In this document: in pieces, positions 43,404-52,840 of the stretch
Layout of the letters: each line of letters starts with the position of its first letter
Numbering within the stretch: position 1 is the stretch's first letter
DNA from: SZUA-265 sp966249405
GTDB taxonomy: Bacteria > Myxococcota_A > Polyangia > Polyangiales > Polyangiaceae
Assembly (NCBI GenBank): GCA_966249405.1
Contig: CBINDO010000005.1
Span: forward strand, 1-64,000
Direction of reading: 5' to 3'
Length of the DNA stretch: 64,000 nucleotides
Position numbers and translations under genes: made by a program
Notes under the pieces: generated by a model
Database searches by the model: none
Seen by the model: only the letters and a program-made list of their open reading frames with translations
Told to the model about the DNA's origin: nothing

Positions 43404-44537
43404 TCACAGTGAATGGCGTTTGAGTACAGGCCAAGCGATGCGGGCGTCGCCCGGTTCACTGTGGCCTCCCGGCTTCGTGCACAGGACGACCTCGACGCCT
43501 TCGTCGCAACCCGAATACGACGTACAACCGTCCACGTCTTGTTCGGAGGGGCCCTCGGTGCAGCCATTGATGTCCGCCCACCGGGCGAAGCTGCCGACCG
43601 CACCGAGGAACGTGATTGGCATGCCCGGTACGACCGACGACGGGCCCCCCTGGTACGGAACGCGCGTGTCATCCGTGCCGCGAAAGGAGATCACGGTGAT
43701 CGGACGCGCGGGAGCGCAGGCGTTGGCCGTTTCTTCGACCAGATCGAAGGCTGCCGGCGCGGCAGCCGCGAAAACGTCTGCTGCCTCACACGCTAGGGTG
43801 TTGACTAGGCCGCCGCCGGTGAGCACGCCAACGGCGTATACCCGCCGCGGATCGATACAGGCACGCTCCAGGGCATGGGCCACCAGCGCTTTCGCGAAGG
43901 CCACGTCATCGACGTCTTCTACGCAGCACGGGCCCAGGTTCCACGCCGTCCCGAGCGGCCCTTGCATTCCGTCCGGAAAGGCGATGATGACACCTTCGGG
44001 GTCGGTGACGGGCGGATACGGAGATTGTCCTAGTTCACTTTCTCCGGTACCACCCATGCCGTGAAAGTCGACGATCAATGGCACCTCTTGGGTGCCGTCG
44101 TAGGTTGACGGAACGTGAAGCACGTAACTGCGCGCCGTTCCGTTGACGTCAATGGTGAACTCGTGATCTCCCGCCGCAATGGTCGCGAAAGAACAGTCGC
44201 GCGCTGGCGGTACCGAGCCGTCCGGGGACGTCGAGGTTGGCTCGATGGATGTCGGTTCGGATGCGGAAGAGAGTCTGCCCGATTCCGACGAGGCCGCCTG
44301 CGTTGGGCTTGGGGCGGAGTGGTTCGGGCTCGCGTCCGCCGAAGACGGCGAGTTCGTGCCCATGTCGGCATCGAGAGCCGTTGAGTCGCCGACATCGCTG
44401 GAACTTTTGCTGGTCTCGTCGTTCACTCGGGTTTCCGTGATGGCGTACACGTCTACACGAGAACACGCGCTACTCGCTGCCAAGCTCGCGCAGCCGCACC
44501 ACATAACGGTTCGCCAGTTTACCGCGTTCACAACCAC
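43404..44537 (-). CDS. Esterase-fold (CE1/PHB-depolymerase-like) lipoprotein lacking catalytic Ser
   Basis: A 377-residue lipoprotein with lipobox LAASSAC (Cys25), linker and a CE1-like domain. VPLIVDFHGMGGTG and the Asp and His of the triad (RGTDDTRVP; KPGGHSEP) are present. But the nucleophile motif, normally GxSxGG, reads GVLTGGG, with Leu239 in place of Ser. The enzyme is therefore probably inactive and may have become a binding or sensing protein. It overlaps the upstream gene by 10 bp and is the last gene of an ECF sigma / FecR / barrel operon. A GTG start at 44537 is used; an ATG 11 codons on is possible. Confidence 0.75.
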   Translation of the reverse strand: MVVNAVNWRTVMWCGCASLAASSACSRVDVYAITETRVNDETSKSSSDVGDSTALDADMGTNSPSSADASPNHSAPSPTQAASSESGRLSSASEPTSIEPTSTSPDGSVPPARDCSFATIAAGDHEFTIDVNGTARSYVLHVPSTYDGTQEVPLIVDFHGMGGTGESELGQSPYPPVTDPEGVIIAFPDGMQGPLGTAWNLGPCCVEDVDDVAFAKALVAHALERACIDPRRVYAVGVLTGGGLVNTLACEAADVFAAAAPAAFDLVEETANACAPARPITVISFRGTDDTRVPYQGGPSSVVPGMPITFLGAVGSFARWADINGCTEGPSEQDVDGCTSYSGCDEGVEVVLCTKPGGHSEPGDARIAWPVLKRHSL

Positions 44538-45682
44538 ACCCCGACGCTGAGGTTCAGCCCGATGTTGGGTCGTCCGCTAGTGGCGACGAGCTCGTCGACG
44601 ATGTGTACGGCAACGCTCGGCTCGGTGAACTGTACGTGGCCGCTGAGCGTGAGGAAACCACGTTCGAGCAGCTTGACCTCAGTGCCAACGTTGCCTTCCA
44701 ATAGGAGCGCCCAGTGTCGACTCGAATGCCCGGTGCGCGGCAGCTCCGCCTCGGCCGAGATGGCAGTCAGCAATGTGCCGGCCGACACGCCTACGAACGG
44801 TCGCACCGATTCATGGTACCAAAACCGATAACGTGCACCCATCACCAACTGGTTTTGGGCCAAACGAACTCGGCCTCCGTTGGCGACGAGAGCGGGTCGC
44901 GTTCCGAGTCCGGACGCCGCGAGGGAAATGACCACGTCAGGAAACAGCGCCGCGTCGAGCCGCACGTTGGGCATGACGCTAGGCCCGACGCCAGTCGCGT
45001 TCACGACTCCGAACACACCCGCAGAGACCCCCAGCTTGTCATCGATGACCGTCGCTGGGCGCGACGTCGAAGCGTCGGTGTCCGCCATGCCTACGGAACG
45101 ACTTCCTCCCGAGGAGAGGGCGATTGCGGGTTCTCGGGGTGCAGGTGCCGCCGCCACCGACGTTTTCTTCGGGGCGGCAGGAGCAGCGGCTGGGGCTTCG
45201 TGAGGCTCTTCCGTGTTCGCTTCGTGCAGCGAGAGTGGCTCTGATGCCAAATCTATCTCGAGCAACGCAGAGCGGAGCACCTCGACCGCGTGAATCGCGA
45301 GTTTGCCCGGAGCGTCGTCGGTGTGAGCCGCGAGCTCCACACGCAACACTCGGACGCGTTGTGCCTCGTCCAGAGTCCAGATCTCGACTGCAAGCGAGCT
45401 GCCCTCGTTGGCGACCGTCAGCATCGCGTTCAGGGCGTCGTCGTCGCTGTCCTCTGGGCTTTGCAGCTCAGTCGTCGATGCTCCAGGCTTGAGTTCTGCC
45501 GGCGCGGCCACGCGTCTCACCGAGAAGCCTACTGCCGCGAGTTCGCCAGACAAGCGAGTGGCGAGTTCTTCGACGCGGGGAGATGGACCTTTGGGCTCGG
45601 CCAGCCCCACCGTCAACGCGAACGCAGCACGGCAAACCGACGATGCCAGACCGCACGCGAGCAGCAGGTATCCCGCTTTCAT
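44528..45682 (-). CDS. Exported protein with outer-membrane barrel-like C-terminus
   Basis: A 384-residue protein with a signal peptide (about 1-22). An N-terminal domain (about 24-145) has the pattern of a small alpha/beta fold as in other myxobacterial envelope proteins, followed by a Pro/Ala linker. The last 180 residues alternate hydrophobic and polar with Tyr/Trp/Leu pairs, ending GLNLSVGVWL, typical of a beta barrel with a C-terminal aromatic or hydrophobic residue. It follows the FecR gene by 12 bp, in the position of an outer-membrane partner. Confidence 0.68.
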   Translation of the reverse strand: MKAGYLLLACGLASSVCRAAFALTVGLAEPKGPSPRVEELATRLSGELAAVGFSVRRVAAPAELKPGASTTELQSPEDSDDDALNAMLTVANEGSSLAVEIWTLDEAQRVRVLRVELAAHTDDAPGKLAIHAVEVLRSALLEIDLASEPLSLHEANTEEPHEAPAAAPAAPKKTSVAAAPAPREPAIALSSGGSRSVGMADTDASTSRPATVIDDKLGVSAGVFGVVNATGVGPSVMPNVRLDAALFPDVVISLAASGLGTRPALVANGGRVRLAQNQLVMGARYRFWYHESVRPFVGVSAGTLLTAISAEAELPRTGHSSRHWALLLEGNVGTEVKLLERGFLTLSGHVQFTEPSVAVHIVDELVATSGRPNIGLNLSVGVWL

Positions 45683-45694
45683 ACACTCCCGTTG

Positions 45695-47014
45695 TCACCG
45701 CTCGACATCGAGAGCCCGCGCCGAGCCTGCGTGTTTGCCGTTCGGAAAGCGGCGGAGGTATTCTCTGGCGATTGGCTGCGCCTGCGCGGGGCCGGAGGTC
45801 TTGTTCACCAGCGCCATCTTTCGAATCAAGGCCTCTGCGGCGTAAGCGCCGTTGCTGGACTGCGAAAGGTAGGTGTCGTACCACTCGAGGGCCTGTTTGG
45901 GGTTACCCTGGGTCTCCGCTACGCGCCCGAGCAAGAAGGCGGCGTCCCGCGCTCGGCGCGAATTTGGATACCGTTGCCGTTGTTCCTGCAATGCCAGCTT
46001 TGCGAGTGACGAACGGCGGCTGTACCGAGCGGCGTCGGCGATGATCGCGAGCTCTTCACTCGATGCCGAGGTGAGTGTCGCCTCTATGCCGGCACGGTCT
46101 ACGTCCGCCAGCACGACGCCCCATTTGCCATGAGCCATTGCCGTCGACCACTCGGACTTCGAAGACGAACGAGAGCGACCGGTGAGCGGGGCCGTGATGG
46201 TTGGCGAGTGAGCCTCGCCGTTGTTGGCCTCGTCGTTGGACCCGGGCACGGGGGCGTCGTCCAAAACTGGCACGTCGTCCGTCGGGTGAACCTCCGGTGG
46301 TGAGACGGCCGTGGTGTCGGCGGTAGCAGGAGTCTTGGCGCTCGTGATCAGGGTTTTGGCCTTCGGAACGTCTACGAACAGGTGTTGCCCGGCCGTGAGT
46401 TCCAGCGTGCCGTTGGCGACGGGGCCACTCACGGAAACCTGTCCGTGTCGCAAGTCGAGGTCGAAACACTCACTGGACGGATCCCACGTCACGTCGAAGG
46501 CCGTCCCTTTGACGGCCACCGCGAACGGTCCCACTTCGACGACCCAACGAAGGCCCCGGTTGGGCGTCACTTCGAAGTGCGCCGAGCCCTTTTCCAAGCC
46601 AACCCGCGCGCCGGCTTCGTCGATGGCCCGCAAGCGACCGCGCGTGCCCGGTTCGAAAGCGAAGCGAGTCCCTTCGCTGAACACCAACGTCACCCCGGCT
46701 CCGCCACTGTCCTGGTGGAGATAGCCGCCGTCGAGCACTCGACCGCCCTCGACGTGATAGGTGAGTACTTGGGAAGTGCCGTCGAGCCAACGCATGCCCG
46801 CCAACCCAAGCAAAGGCGCGATTGCCAACACGGCTGCCAACACGGTCCAACGCAGGCGTCGGTCGCGCACGCGGGATGCATCCAGGCGGCTGCGCAGTCC
46901 CACCAATCCCCGTTCGATATCCTCGCGGCTGGGTTCGTGCACGCCCCTGCGGGCGAGTTCGACGAGGACGGCCAGCGTCGGCGACTGCTTCAGGTCCTCG
47001 GCGGGCTCGGTCAT
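45695..47014 (-). CDS. FecR-type anti-sigma factor with TPR-like C-terminus
   Basis: A 439-residue membrane protein. A cytoplasmic N-terminal region (about 1-55) is followed by one membrane helix (about 56-75) and the FecR domain (about 85-185) containing FVEVGPFAVAV-like strands (read as VVEVGPFAVAVKGTAFDV). After a Ser/Pro linker, the C-terminal 130 residues are TPR-like (DAAFLLGRVAETQGNPKQAL, and repeated). The start at 47014 forms an ATGA overlap with the sigma gene end. It would hold the ECF sigma factor until an envelope signal arrives. Confidence 0.82.
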   Translation of the reverse strand: MTEPAEDLKQSPTLAVLVELARRGVHEPSREDIERGLVGLRSRLDASRVRDRRLRWTVLAAVLAIAPLLGLAGMRWLDGTSQVLTYHVEGGRVLDGGYLHQDSGGAGVTLVFSEGTRFAFEPGTRGRLRAIDEAGARVGLEKGSAHFEVTPNRGLRWVVEVGPFAVAVKGTAFDVTWDPSSECFDLDLRHGQVSVSGPVANGTLELTAGQHLFVDVPKAKTLITSAKTPATADTTAVSPPEVHPTDDVPVLDDAPVPGSNDEANNGEAHSPTITAPLTGRSRSSSKSEWSTAMAHGKWGVVLADVDRAGIEATLTSASSEELAIIADAARYSRRSSLAKLALQEQRQRYPNSRRARDAAFLLGRVAETQGNPKQALEWYDTYLSQSSNGAYAAEALIRKMALVNKTSGPAQAQPIAREYLRRFPNGKHAGSARALDVER

Positions 47015-47646
47015 TTCTCTTTCTCCCCGCGTTCGAGTAGGTCCGCCAAGCCAGGTTCCGCTTCGACCATGCGGGATAGTCTCGCCGAGACGCGATTCAA
47101 CACACGTTTCACGCTGGAGCGCGAGATCTGCATGTGATCCGCAATTTCGTCCACCGTCATTGATTCCATCGAGCGGAGCACGAAAATGAGACGGTCGTCG
47201 GGTGAGATGCGGTTCAGGAGGGTGTGAAAACTCCGCAGCGTGTCTCGAGAGTCGACCTCCGGCGGCTGACTGTGCACGTTCTCCAGCGCCTCGGAACGGC
47301 CAAACGAGAGCCAAGCCCGGCGCTGTTTGCGCCGCAGCTCACCCTTCAGAACGCGGACCGCGAACGAATAGACGTAGGCGCGCAGACTGCTCGGATCCTC
47401 GAGGTTGCCGATCTTGCGAAACACCCGGTAGAAGACTTCCTGTGCGGCATCCTCGGCCTCCGACTTGGAGCCCAGGCAGCGTTGCGCCAGCTTCAACACC
47501 ATCGGCGCCATCCGACGCCAGGTTTCGCCCACCGCCCAGTTTTCGCCGGCCATGAGAGCCCGCGCGACGTCATTGTCGCTGAGGTCCCGATTGGGAACCA
47601 GTGCGAGCAAACGGGGGGACTTCTGGTGGAGCACAACGCTTCGCAT
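47011..47646 (-). CDS. ECF-type RNA polymerase sigma factor
   Basis: A 211-residue sigma factor. Region 2 contains AEDAAQEVFYRVFRKIGNLE (about residues 64-83) and region 4 contains VDEIADHMQISRSSVKRVLN (about 165-184). A long N-terminal extension (about 25 residues) precedes region 2. It is the first gene of a four-gene operon with the FecR-type anti-sigma, a barrel protein and a defective esterase-like lipoprotein. The operon is divergent in sense from nothing close; the upstream 220 bp hold its promoter and the end of the GH43 gene. Confidence 0.88.
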   Translation of the reverse strand: MRSVVLHQKSPRLLALVPNRDLSDNDVARALMAGENWAVGETWRRMAPMVLKLAQRCLGSKSEAEDAAQEVFYRVFRKIGNLEDPSSLRAYVYSFAVRVLKGELRRKQRRAWLSFGRSEALENVHSQPPEVDSRDTLRSFHTLLNRISPDDRLIFVLRSMESMTVDEIADHMQISRSSVKRVLNRVSARLSRMVEAEPGLADLLERGEKEK

Positions 47647-47870
47647 CGGCGACGCGAATGCAGTGGAGGCAAGGCCGCCGATTGGTCGGATTTTCCGTGG
47701 TTTGGCGGTCGATTCGGCCGCGTGCTGTTTTACCGGGCAATTTCCGGTGACACTTGGACACTGCCCCGGTTCGCTTCAGCACCAAGCGACGAGACGTCTC
47801 GTGCAACGGCGCCAAGCGCCTCCTTCACTCGGCGTCCAAAACTGTCGTCACTCGCCACGACGCGTAGCGT

Positions 47871-49799
47871 TCATGCGAGACGTCGAGCGGCGCGACGACG
47901 CACGAGTCCGAGCGCGCCGAGCAGCGCGATGGATGCGAGCTGCTCGCCGTTGGCGCCGCGACCGCCGACCCTACAACCACAAGCAGACGATTCACTGGCC
48001 GCTGGTAAGACGGGCGGCGCAGACGTGCCCGCGGTGGACGGTGACGTCGATGGGCCAGTCGTCGAAGTCACCACCGGTGGATCGGTGGACGCAGGGGGGG
48101 CGGAGCTGGTGGTGGAATTTGCGGGCGTCGTCACGGTGGTGGCCACCGTTGACGGAGCCGGCGCGACCGTGGCGGTGGTCGTAGTTGGCTGGCTGGTGGT
48201 CGAGGGTGAAGTGTTGCTGGAGTCTACCGAGGTCTGGGCGCTGTCTCCTTCGGATTGATCGACCGTCCCAGTCGTCGAGACGTCGGGCTGGGTCGAGCCG
48301 GAATCACTGTTCGACGCCCCGGGCCCGCTGAACTTCCACCAATTGAACTTGAAGCCGCCAGTGGTGAATCGCAGGAACAAGTCGTGAGTGCCCGTAGCTC
48401 CATCGACGTCGCATGATTGAGTGGCCCACGTTTGCGCGCCGCCCGTGCTCGCGACAGGGCAACTGCCGACCAGCATTCCGTCAGCCCCGTCGAGCCGCAA
48501 TTCGATCGCGCCAGCGATGGCGCCGCTTGCGACCCTTGCCTCGAACGTCGTCGCACCTGCTCCAAAGTCGACGTTGGCGACCTTGATGTAATCACCGCCC
48601 GAGAGATCGGTCACGTTCATCCCGCCCTCGTTACACACCTCGGTCTCGACGCCCACGCTCCACGCGATCGTTTCGGCCTCGACCTGTTCGAACGGATCGA
48701 GAGTGGCCACGGCGCCCGCACCCCGGGTGGTCATGCGGATCTGGGGAATGCCACCGTTACCGTCGTAGGTGAACTCTTCGACACACACCGAGCGCTTGAA
48801 GCCACCACCTCCGGGCAACGCGCCGTTGTGATAGAAGAACAGCGATTTACCCCCGAAGTCCACGATGCCGGGGTGGTTGGTGAAGCTGCTCCCTTCCGCG
48901 GGCATGATCACGCTCTTGTACGTCCAAGGCCCCGTGGGTCCCGAACTGGTCGAGTACGCGATGTGCTCCGGAAGAGGTCCACCCGGGTACACCAGATAGT
49001 AGCCACCGTCGCGCCGGTAGAACCAAGGCCCTTCCTCGTACGAGGTAGGCCGATCGTCGTCGGCACGGACGCCGAATCCGCCCGTGTTCATTTGGACCTT
49101 GACCACGCCGCCTTGGTAGGAGGTCATGTCCTCGTTCAGCTTGACGTAACACAGGTTCGGGTTACCCCAATAGAGGTACGCCTGACCGTCGTCGTCGATG
49201 AACGGAGTCGGATCGATGTCACCGCAGTCGCTGGTGACGAGCGGCGAACCGATCGCATCGGTGAACGGTCCGGTGGGACTGTCGGAAACAGCGACGCCGA
49301 TGGCGTTGCCGCCGTTGGTTCGAACCACGGGCACGTAGAAGTAGAACTTGCCGTTGCGGAAGATCACCTGCCCGGCCCAGGCGCTACCGCCAGCCCAGGC
49401 GAAGTCACGATAGTGCAGTGGTGAGCCGTGATCCGTCCAGTTCACCACGTCTTTGGTCGAGTACACTCGCCAATCGTTCATGGTGAAGAAGTCGTTCACC
49501 GTGACGTCTTCATCGTGCGTCGTGTAGAGGTACAACGTGCCTTCGTGCACCATGGGCGCCGGGTCGGCGGTGTACAGGGTCTGGATGATGGGGTTATCCG
49601 CCCGAGCGCGGCTCGGCATCAAAAACGCCACTCCCGCCATTGCAGCGAGGCCGAGGTTGACTGCCGTGCGGAGCGCGACAGGTGTGGAGCGTAAGCCCGT
49701 GTTCCGTGCGGCCGGTTGCGGCTCGGCGGCGTAATCCTGGGACGACCAGGGAGCGACGGAACAAGACGGACACGCGAGTCTTAGCCCGTCGCGTTTCAT
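47871..49799 (-). CDS. GH43-family glycosidase with CBM6-like module and MYXO-CTERM tail
   Basis: A 642-residue secreted enzyme, arabinofuranosidase or xylosidase type. A signal peptide ends near ARADNP. The five-bladed propeller (about 70-370) has Asp79 (ADPAP), Asp196 (DIDPTPF) and Glu256 (YEEGPWF) as the likely catalytic trio. A CBM6-like module follows (about 385-500; EQVEAETIAW, then FNWWKFSG). A Thr/Ser linker leads to a C-terminal Cys-containing, hydrophobic, Arg-rich tail (ACGCRVGGRG, then ALLGALGLVRRR) of the MYXO-CTERM type for surface anchoring. The start at 49799 is preferred; 49835 is possible. Confidence 0.82.
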   Translation of the reverse strand: MKRDGLRLACPSCSVAPWSSQDYAAEPQPAARNTGLRSTPVALRTAVNLGLAAMAGVAFLMPSRARADNPIIQTLYTADPAPMVHEGTLYLYTTHDEDVTVNDFFTMNDWRVYSTKDVVNWTDHGSPLHYRDFAWAGGSAWAGQVIFRNGKFYFYVPVVRTNGGNAIGVAVSDSPTGPFTDAIGSPLVTSDCGDIDPTPFIDDDGQAYLYWGNPNLCYVKLNEDMTSYQGGVVKVQMNTGGFGVRADDDRPTSYEEGPWFYRRDGGYYLVYPGGPLPEHIAYSTSSGPTGPWTYKSVIMPAEGSSFTNHPGIVDFGGKSLFFYHNGALPGGGGFKRSVCVEEFTYDGNGGIPQIRMTTRGAGAVATLDPFEQVEAETIAWSVGVETEVCNEGGMNVTDLSGGDYIKVANVDFGAGATTFEARVASGAIAGAIELRLDGADGMLVGSCPVASTGGAQTWATQSCDVDGATGTHDLFLRFTTGGFKFNWWKFSGPGASNSDSGSTQPDVSTTGTVDQSEGDSAQTSVDSSNTSPSTTSQPTTTTATVAPAPSTVATTVTTPANSTTSSAPPASTDPPVVTSTTGPSTSPSTAGTSAPPVLPAASESSACGCRVGGRGANGEQLASIALLGALGLVRRRAARRLA

Positions 49800-49996
49800 G
49801 ACCGCGCGATCGGGGGTGCCCAGCAAATCCGTCAAAAAAATTGAAGCGGGCGAGCGAATTTTTCAATCCCTAGGTTTTTACTGGCATGACCCTTCAGCAA
49901 ACTGGGGTGAGCCGAAGTCGGTTGCTGCAACGTCTTGCCGATATCCAACCCGTCGGAGCGCCGACGCGCTCCGACTCCATACCTAGGCAACATCAC

Positions 49997-51055
49997 GTGA
50001 AAAGATACGTCACACTTTCGAGCATCCTTCTGGCAATGACGGCGGCGACCAACGCAGGCGCTGTAACCAGTGCTGAGATCTACACGAGCGACGCTTACGC
50101 ATTCGGCCGATATTCCGCCCGCATCCAGTACGCGCCCGGCTCGGGGGTGGTTAGCTCCTTCTTTCTTTGGAAAGACAAGTCGGAACAGGATGGGGTGTTT
50201 TGGAACGAACTCGACTTCGAGAAGCTCGAAGGCGAATGTCGAATGGAGACCAACACGATCTACGGTGATCCCGAGGGCATCGACCCCGAGAAACACGTGC
50301 TCGCGGGCGATCTGTGCGGGGAATACCACGTGTATACGTACGAGTGGACCCCCGAATACATCGCCTGGCTCGTCGACGGCGTCGAAATCCGTCGTGAGAC
50401 GGGTGAGGCTGCGGTAGCTTTTCGAGACAACGCTGCTGAGGGTATGCAGCTGCGCTTCAACGTGTGGCCCGGAGATGAAACGTTCGGCGGCGAGTTCGAC
50501 CCCGCCATATTGCCCGTGTACGAGTACATCGACTGGGTCGAATACTCCTCTTACACAGACGGCGCGTTCACCGTCGAGTGGCGTGAGGACTTCACCGCCG
50601 GAACTTTGCCGTCGGGCTGGCTCACTGCCTCCTGGGATTCCCCCAAGGGCCTGTCCACTCACGACGCCGACAACGTGGGCTTCAAAGATGGGTACGTCAT
50701 CTTGGCCCTGACTGCCGACGATGCAACCGGCACGGCTGGTGGGAACCCCAGCGCGACGGACACGCAACAGCCGCCAACCCCGGTTCCGACCGACGTTCCG
50801 GTCACGCCGCCTGGCGGCACCACGACGGCGCCTACGACGACGGCGCCCGGTGAGACAACCGTGGCACCGACGGCGCCGGGCACGGTGACACCACCCACGG
50901 GGTCGACTGCTCCCGTAACATCTACCGACGCCACGGAGGATCCAGCAGGGTGCAGCTGCACGGTCGGCGCCCGCGGCTCCGACGCCTACGGCTTGGCCAG
51001 CTTGATGTTGGGTCTAGGCGTGGCGGTCCGCCGTCGTTTCGGCCGCAAGAAGTAG
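49997..51055 (+). CDS. GH16 beta-glucanase-like enzyme with MYXO-CTERM tail
   Basis: A 352-residue secreted protein. A signal peptide (about 1-23) precedes a GH16 jelly-roll domain. The catalytic motif is NELDFEKLEG: Glu71, Asp73 and Glu75 fit the ExDxE pattern for retaining endo-1,3(4)-beta-glucanases or agarase/carrageenase relatives. A Thr/Pro linker and a Cys-containing Arg-rich tail (GCSCTVGARG, then RRRFGRKK) match the MYXO-CTERM anchor. It starts with GTG at 49997. The beta-glucan specificity cannot be fixed from the sequence. Confidence 0.8.
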   Translation: MKRYVTLSSILLAMTAATNAGAVTSAEIYTSDAYAFGRYSARIQYAPGSGVVSSFFLWKDKSEQDGVFWNELDFEKLEGECRMETNTIYGDPEGIDPEKHVLAGDLCGEYHVYTYEWTPEYIAWLVDGVEIRRETGEAAVAFRDNAAEGMQLRFNVWPGDETFGGEFDPAILPVYEYIDWVEYSSYTDGAFTVEWREDFTAGTLPSGWLTASWDSPKGLSTHDADNVGFKDGYVILALTADDATGTAGGNPSATDTQQPPTPVPTDVPVTPPGGTTTAPTTTAPGETTVAPTAPGTVTPPTGSTAPVTSTDATEDPAGCSCTVGARGSDAYGLASLMLGLGVAVRRRFGRKK

Positions 51056-51071
51056 GGCGCGGATTGCGAGC

Positions 51072-52472
51072 TCAGTAAGGCATGCCGGGCACTTGCCCGG
51101 CATGGGTGAACAACCCGACGCGAGACCCGGAACCCAATGTGGTGATGTAAATCGTCTTGTTGTCGGCGCCGCCAAACGCGACGTTGGTGACGCTTTGCAC
51201 GTCGGGCACGGCGATGCGGCCAACCTCGGCCCCACTGGCATCGACGATGACGACCGTCTGACCACTCGTGGTGTACAAATTGCCCGCGCAATCGACGGCC
51301 ATTCCGTCGCTCGAACGGACGACCCCCGTTGCGAAAGGTTCACCGGTACCGAGCGCTCCATCGGGGAGTACCGGGTACGCGACGAGCCCGTCGGACGCCG
51401 ACATGTAAAGCGTCGTTCGATCGGGCGACAACGTGATGCCGTTGGGTTGGCGACGGTCCTCGGCGAAAGGTACCGCCGACGTCGACCCTGGCGGAATTCG
51501 GTACGCGCGCGTCGCTGCCTGCGGCGCCGGCACCGGCGCTTGGTAGTCAGGGTCCGTGAAGTAGATCGTGCCTTCTTGTCCCACCGTGAGATCGTTCGGT
51601 GAGTTGAAGCGCACGCCGTCGAATTGGGTGACGAGGCCCATGCCCGTTTGCGCCACTATATCTACAGCTACGATGGCGCCCGTGCGATGCTCGCCCGCCA
51701 GCAGCCGTCCACTAGCATCCACCGCTAACCCATTGGTGCCGGCATCTGCGATCACCACCTCGACCGAACCGTCACTGTTCACTCGCAGCAAGCGACTTGG
51801 TGGTGGCCGTGGGGGCATCTCCGGGCCAGCGTCGGATTCTGAGGAGAGGGAGCCGGCATCGGCGTCGGCGCCGGGGAACCCACCTGGGCGGCCAAAGGTT
51901 GGCGTTCCGGTGTTTATTTGGGACAGGTACAGGCTGCCGTTCCACCAAACCGGGCCTTCGAGGACGATCGTGTCCGAGCTGGTCGCGAAGTCGTCAGCTG
52001 GGGGCACGCCCTCGATTCGGACGGCGGTAGCTCCATCCTCGACCGGGTTGCTGGGCGCCTCGAAAGACGGGCACACGAAGCCACCAAGCGCGCCCGGCAC
52101 AGTCGGCGCGGGAGTTTCGCTGCCAGGTTGTTCTTGCGACGTCGACTGTTGGCCGCCTGTCGAACTCGGCGTCTGGGTTGGTAACGAGGAGCCGGGGGGG
52201 TTGGTTTCGGTCGATGGTGTCGACGGCGCGGGGTTGGTTCCGTTACCGGTTGTCGTCGGCGGCGATGATGGCGACTGCGCAGTTGGTTCGGTTGCGGGCG
52301 TGCTCGATGTCGAATCGCTGGTTGCGCCCGGCGCTGGTGGAGTGCCTCCCGACGAAGTGCATGCAATGGCGACGCTGCACGACGCCAAGTAACTCAACCG
52401 CGCCGTGAGATGCCGGCGAGGGCTAGGAGTCGCGGACGGCATGGGGAGCTGCGGTGGATTGGGGTGCGGCAT
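51072..52472 (-). CDS. SMP-30/gluconolactonase-like propeller lipoprotein
   Basis: A 466-residue lipoprotein with lipobox-like SVAIAC, a Ser/Thr/Pro linker (about 40-140) and a six-bladed propeller. FNSPNDLTVGQEGTIYFTDP and EDRRQPNGITLSPD carry the Asn/Asp metal-binding positions of the SMP-30/gluconolactonase family, and VRSSDGMAVDCAGNLY carries a third. The likely activity is sugar-lactone hydrolysis, or a binding role. It is convergent with the GH16 gene. A palindrome at 51081-51104 overlaps its last codons. Confidence 0.75.
   Translation of the reverse strand: MPHPNPPQLPMPSATPSPRRHLTARLSYLASCSVAIACTSSGGTPPAPGATSDSTSSTPATEPTAQSPSSPPTTTGNGTNPAPSTPSTETNPPGSSLPTQTPSSTGGQQSTSQEQPGSETPAPTVPGALGGFVCPSFEAPSNPVEDGATAVRIEGVPPADDFATSSDTIVLEGPVWWNGSLYLSQINTGTPTFGRPGGFPGADADAGSLSSESDAGPEMPPRPPPSRLLRVNSDGSVEVVIADAGTNGLAVDASGRLLAGEHRTGAIVAVDIVAQTGMGLVTQFDGVRFNSPNDLTVGQEGTIYFTDPDYQAPVPAPQAATRAYRIPPGSTSAVPFAEDRRQPNGITLSPDRTTLYMSASDGLVAYPVLPDGALGTGEPFATGVVRSSDGMAVDCAGNLYTTSGQTVVIVDASGAEVGRIAVPDVQSVTNVAFGGADNKTIYITTLGSGSRVGLFTHAGQVPGMPY
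51081..51104. terminator. Palindromic hairpin between convergent genes
   Basis: CATGCCGGGCA (51081-51091) and TGCCCGGCATG (51094-51104) form a perfect 11-bp palindrome with a 2-nt spacer. It overlaps the end of the SMP-30-like gene and sits just after the GH16 stop, a probable bidirectional terminator. Confidence 0.6.
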
Positions 52473-52840
52473 GGTCGACACGTGTTTGCGGGTTCTGCGC
52501 GACCGCTCGAAAACGTTACCGTTGCGATACGCAGTCTCGATGCTCCGGTCAACGTCAGACCGCGGCAAGCTGCTCCCCGCCAAGGCCATGCGATCGACTT
52601 CGACACGCTGAGCTTCCGATTCGCGCCACGTGGGGCTGATCACTCGGCACCCGCACTTTCCCGTGACCGCCGCGTGCGACCACATCCGCAGAGTGCCGCT
52701 TTGGTCGAGCCAGTGCCCCGGAGGCTTACGCGACTACCTTTTTGCAGCGTAGGTGCGCAGGGGGCAAAAACGCCCCCTGGACGCTTGGTGCCGTTCGGGC
52801 CACTAAAACCTACACTTTCACGGCCCTTCGAGTGTTCACC
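52473..52840. other. Divergent intergenic region
   Basis: About 370 bp between the SMP-30-like gene and the next lipoprotein. It holds a hairpin at 52758-52779. The open frame of the SMP-30 gene continues upstream to 52685 without a clear start. No other gene was seen. Confidence 0.4.
52758..52779. promoter_or_regulatory. Hairpin in divergent promoter region
   Basis: CAGGGGGC (52758-52765) and GCCCCCTG (52772-52779) form a perfect 8-bp inverted repeat with a 6-nt loop (AAAAAC), about 60 bp upstream of the lipoprotein start. Operator or leader structure. Confidence 0.4.

Noticed and set aside
47224..48258. 344-aa plus-strand open frame
   Set aside because: Opposite strand of the sigma and GH43 genes. 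Low-complexity translation without motifs.
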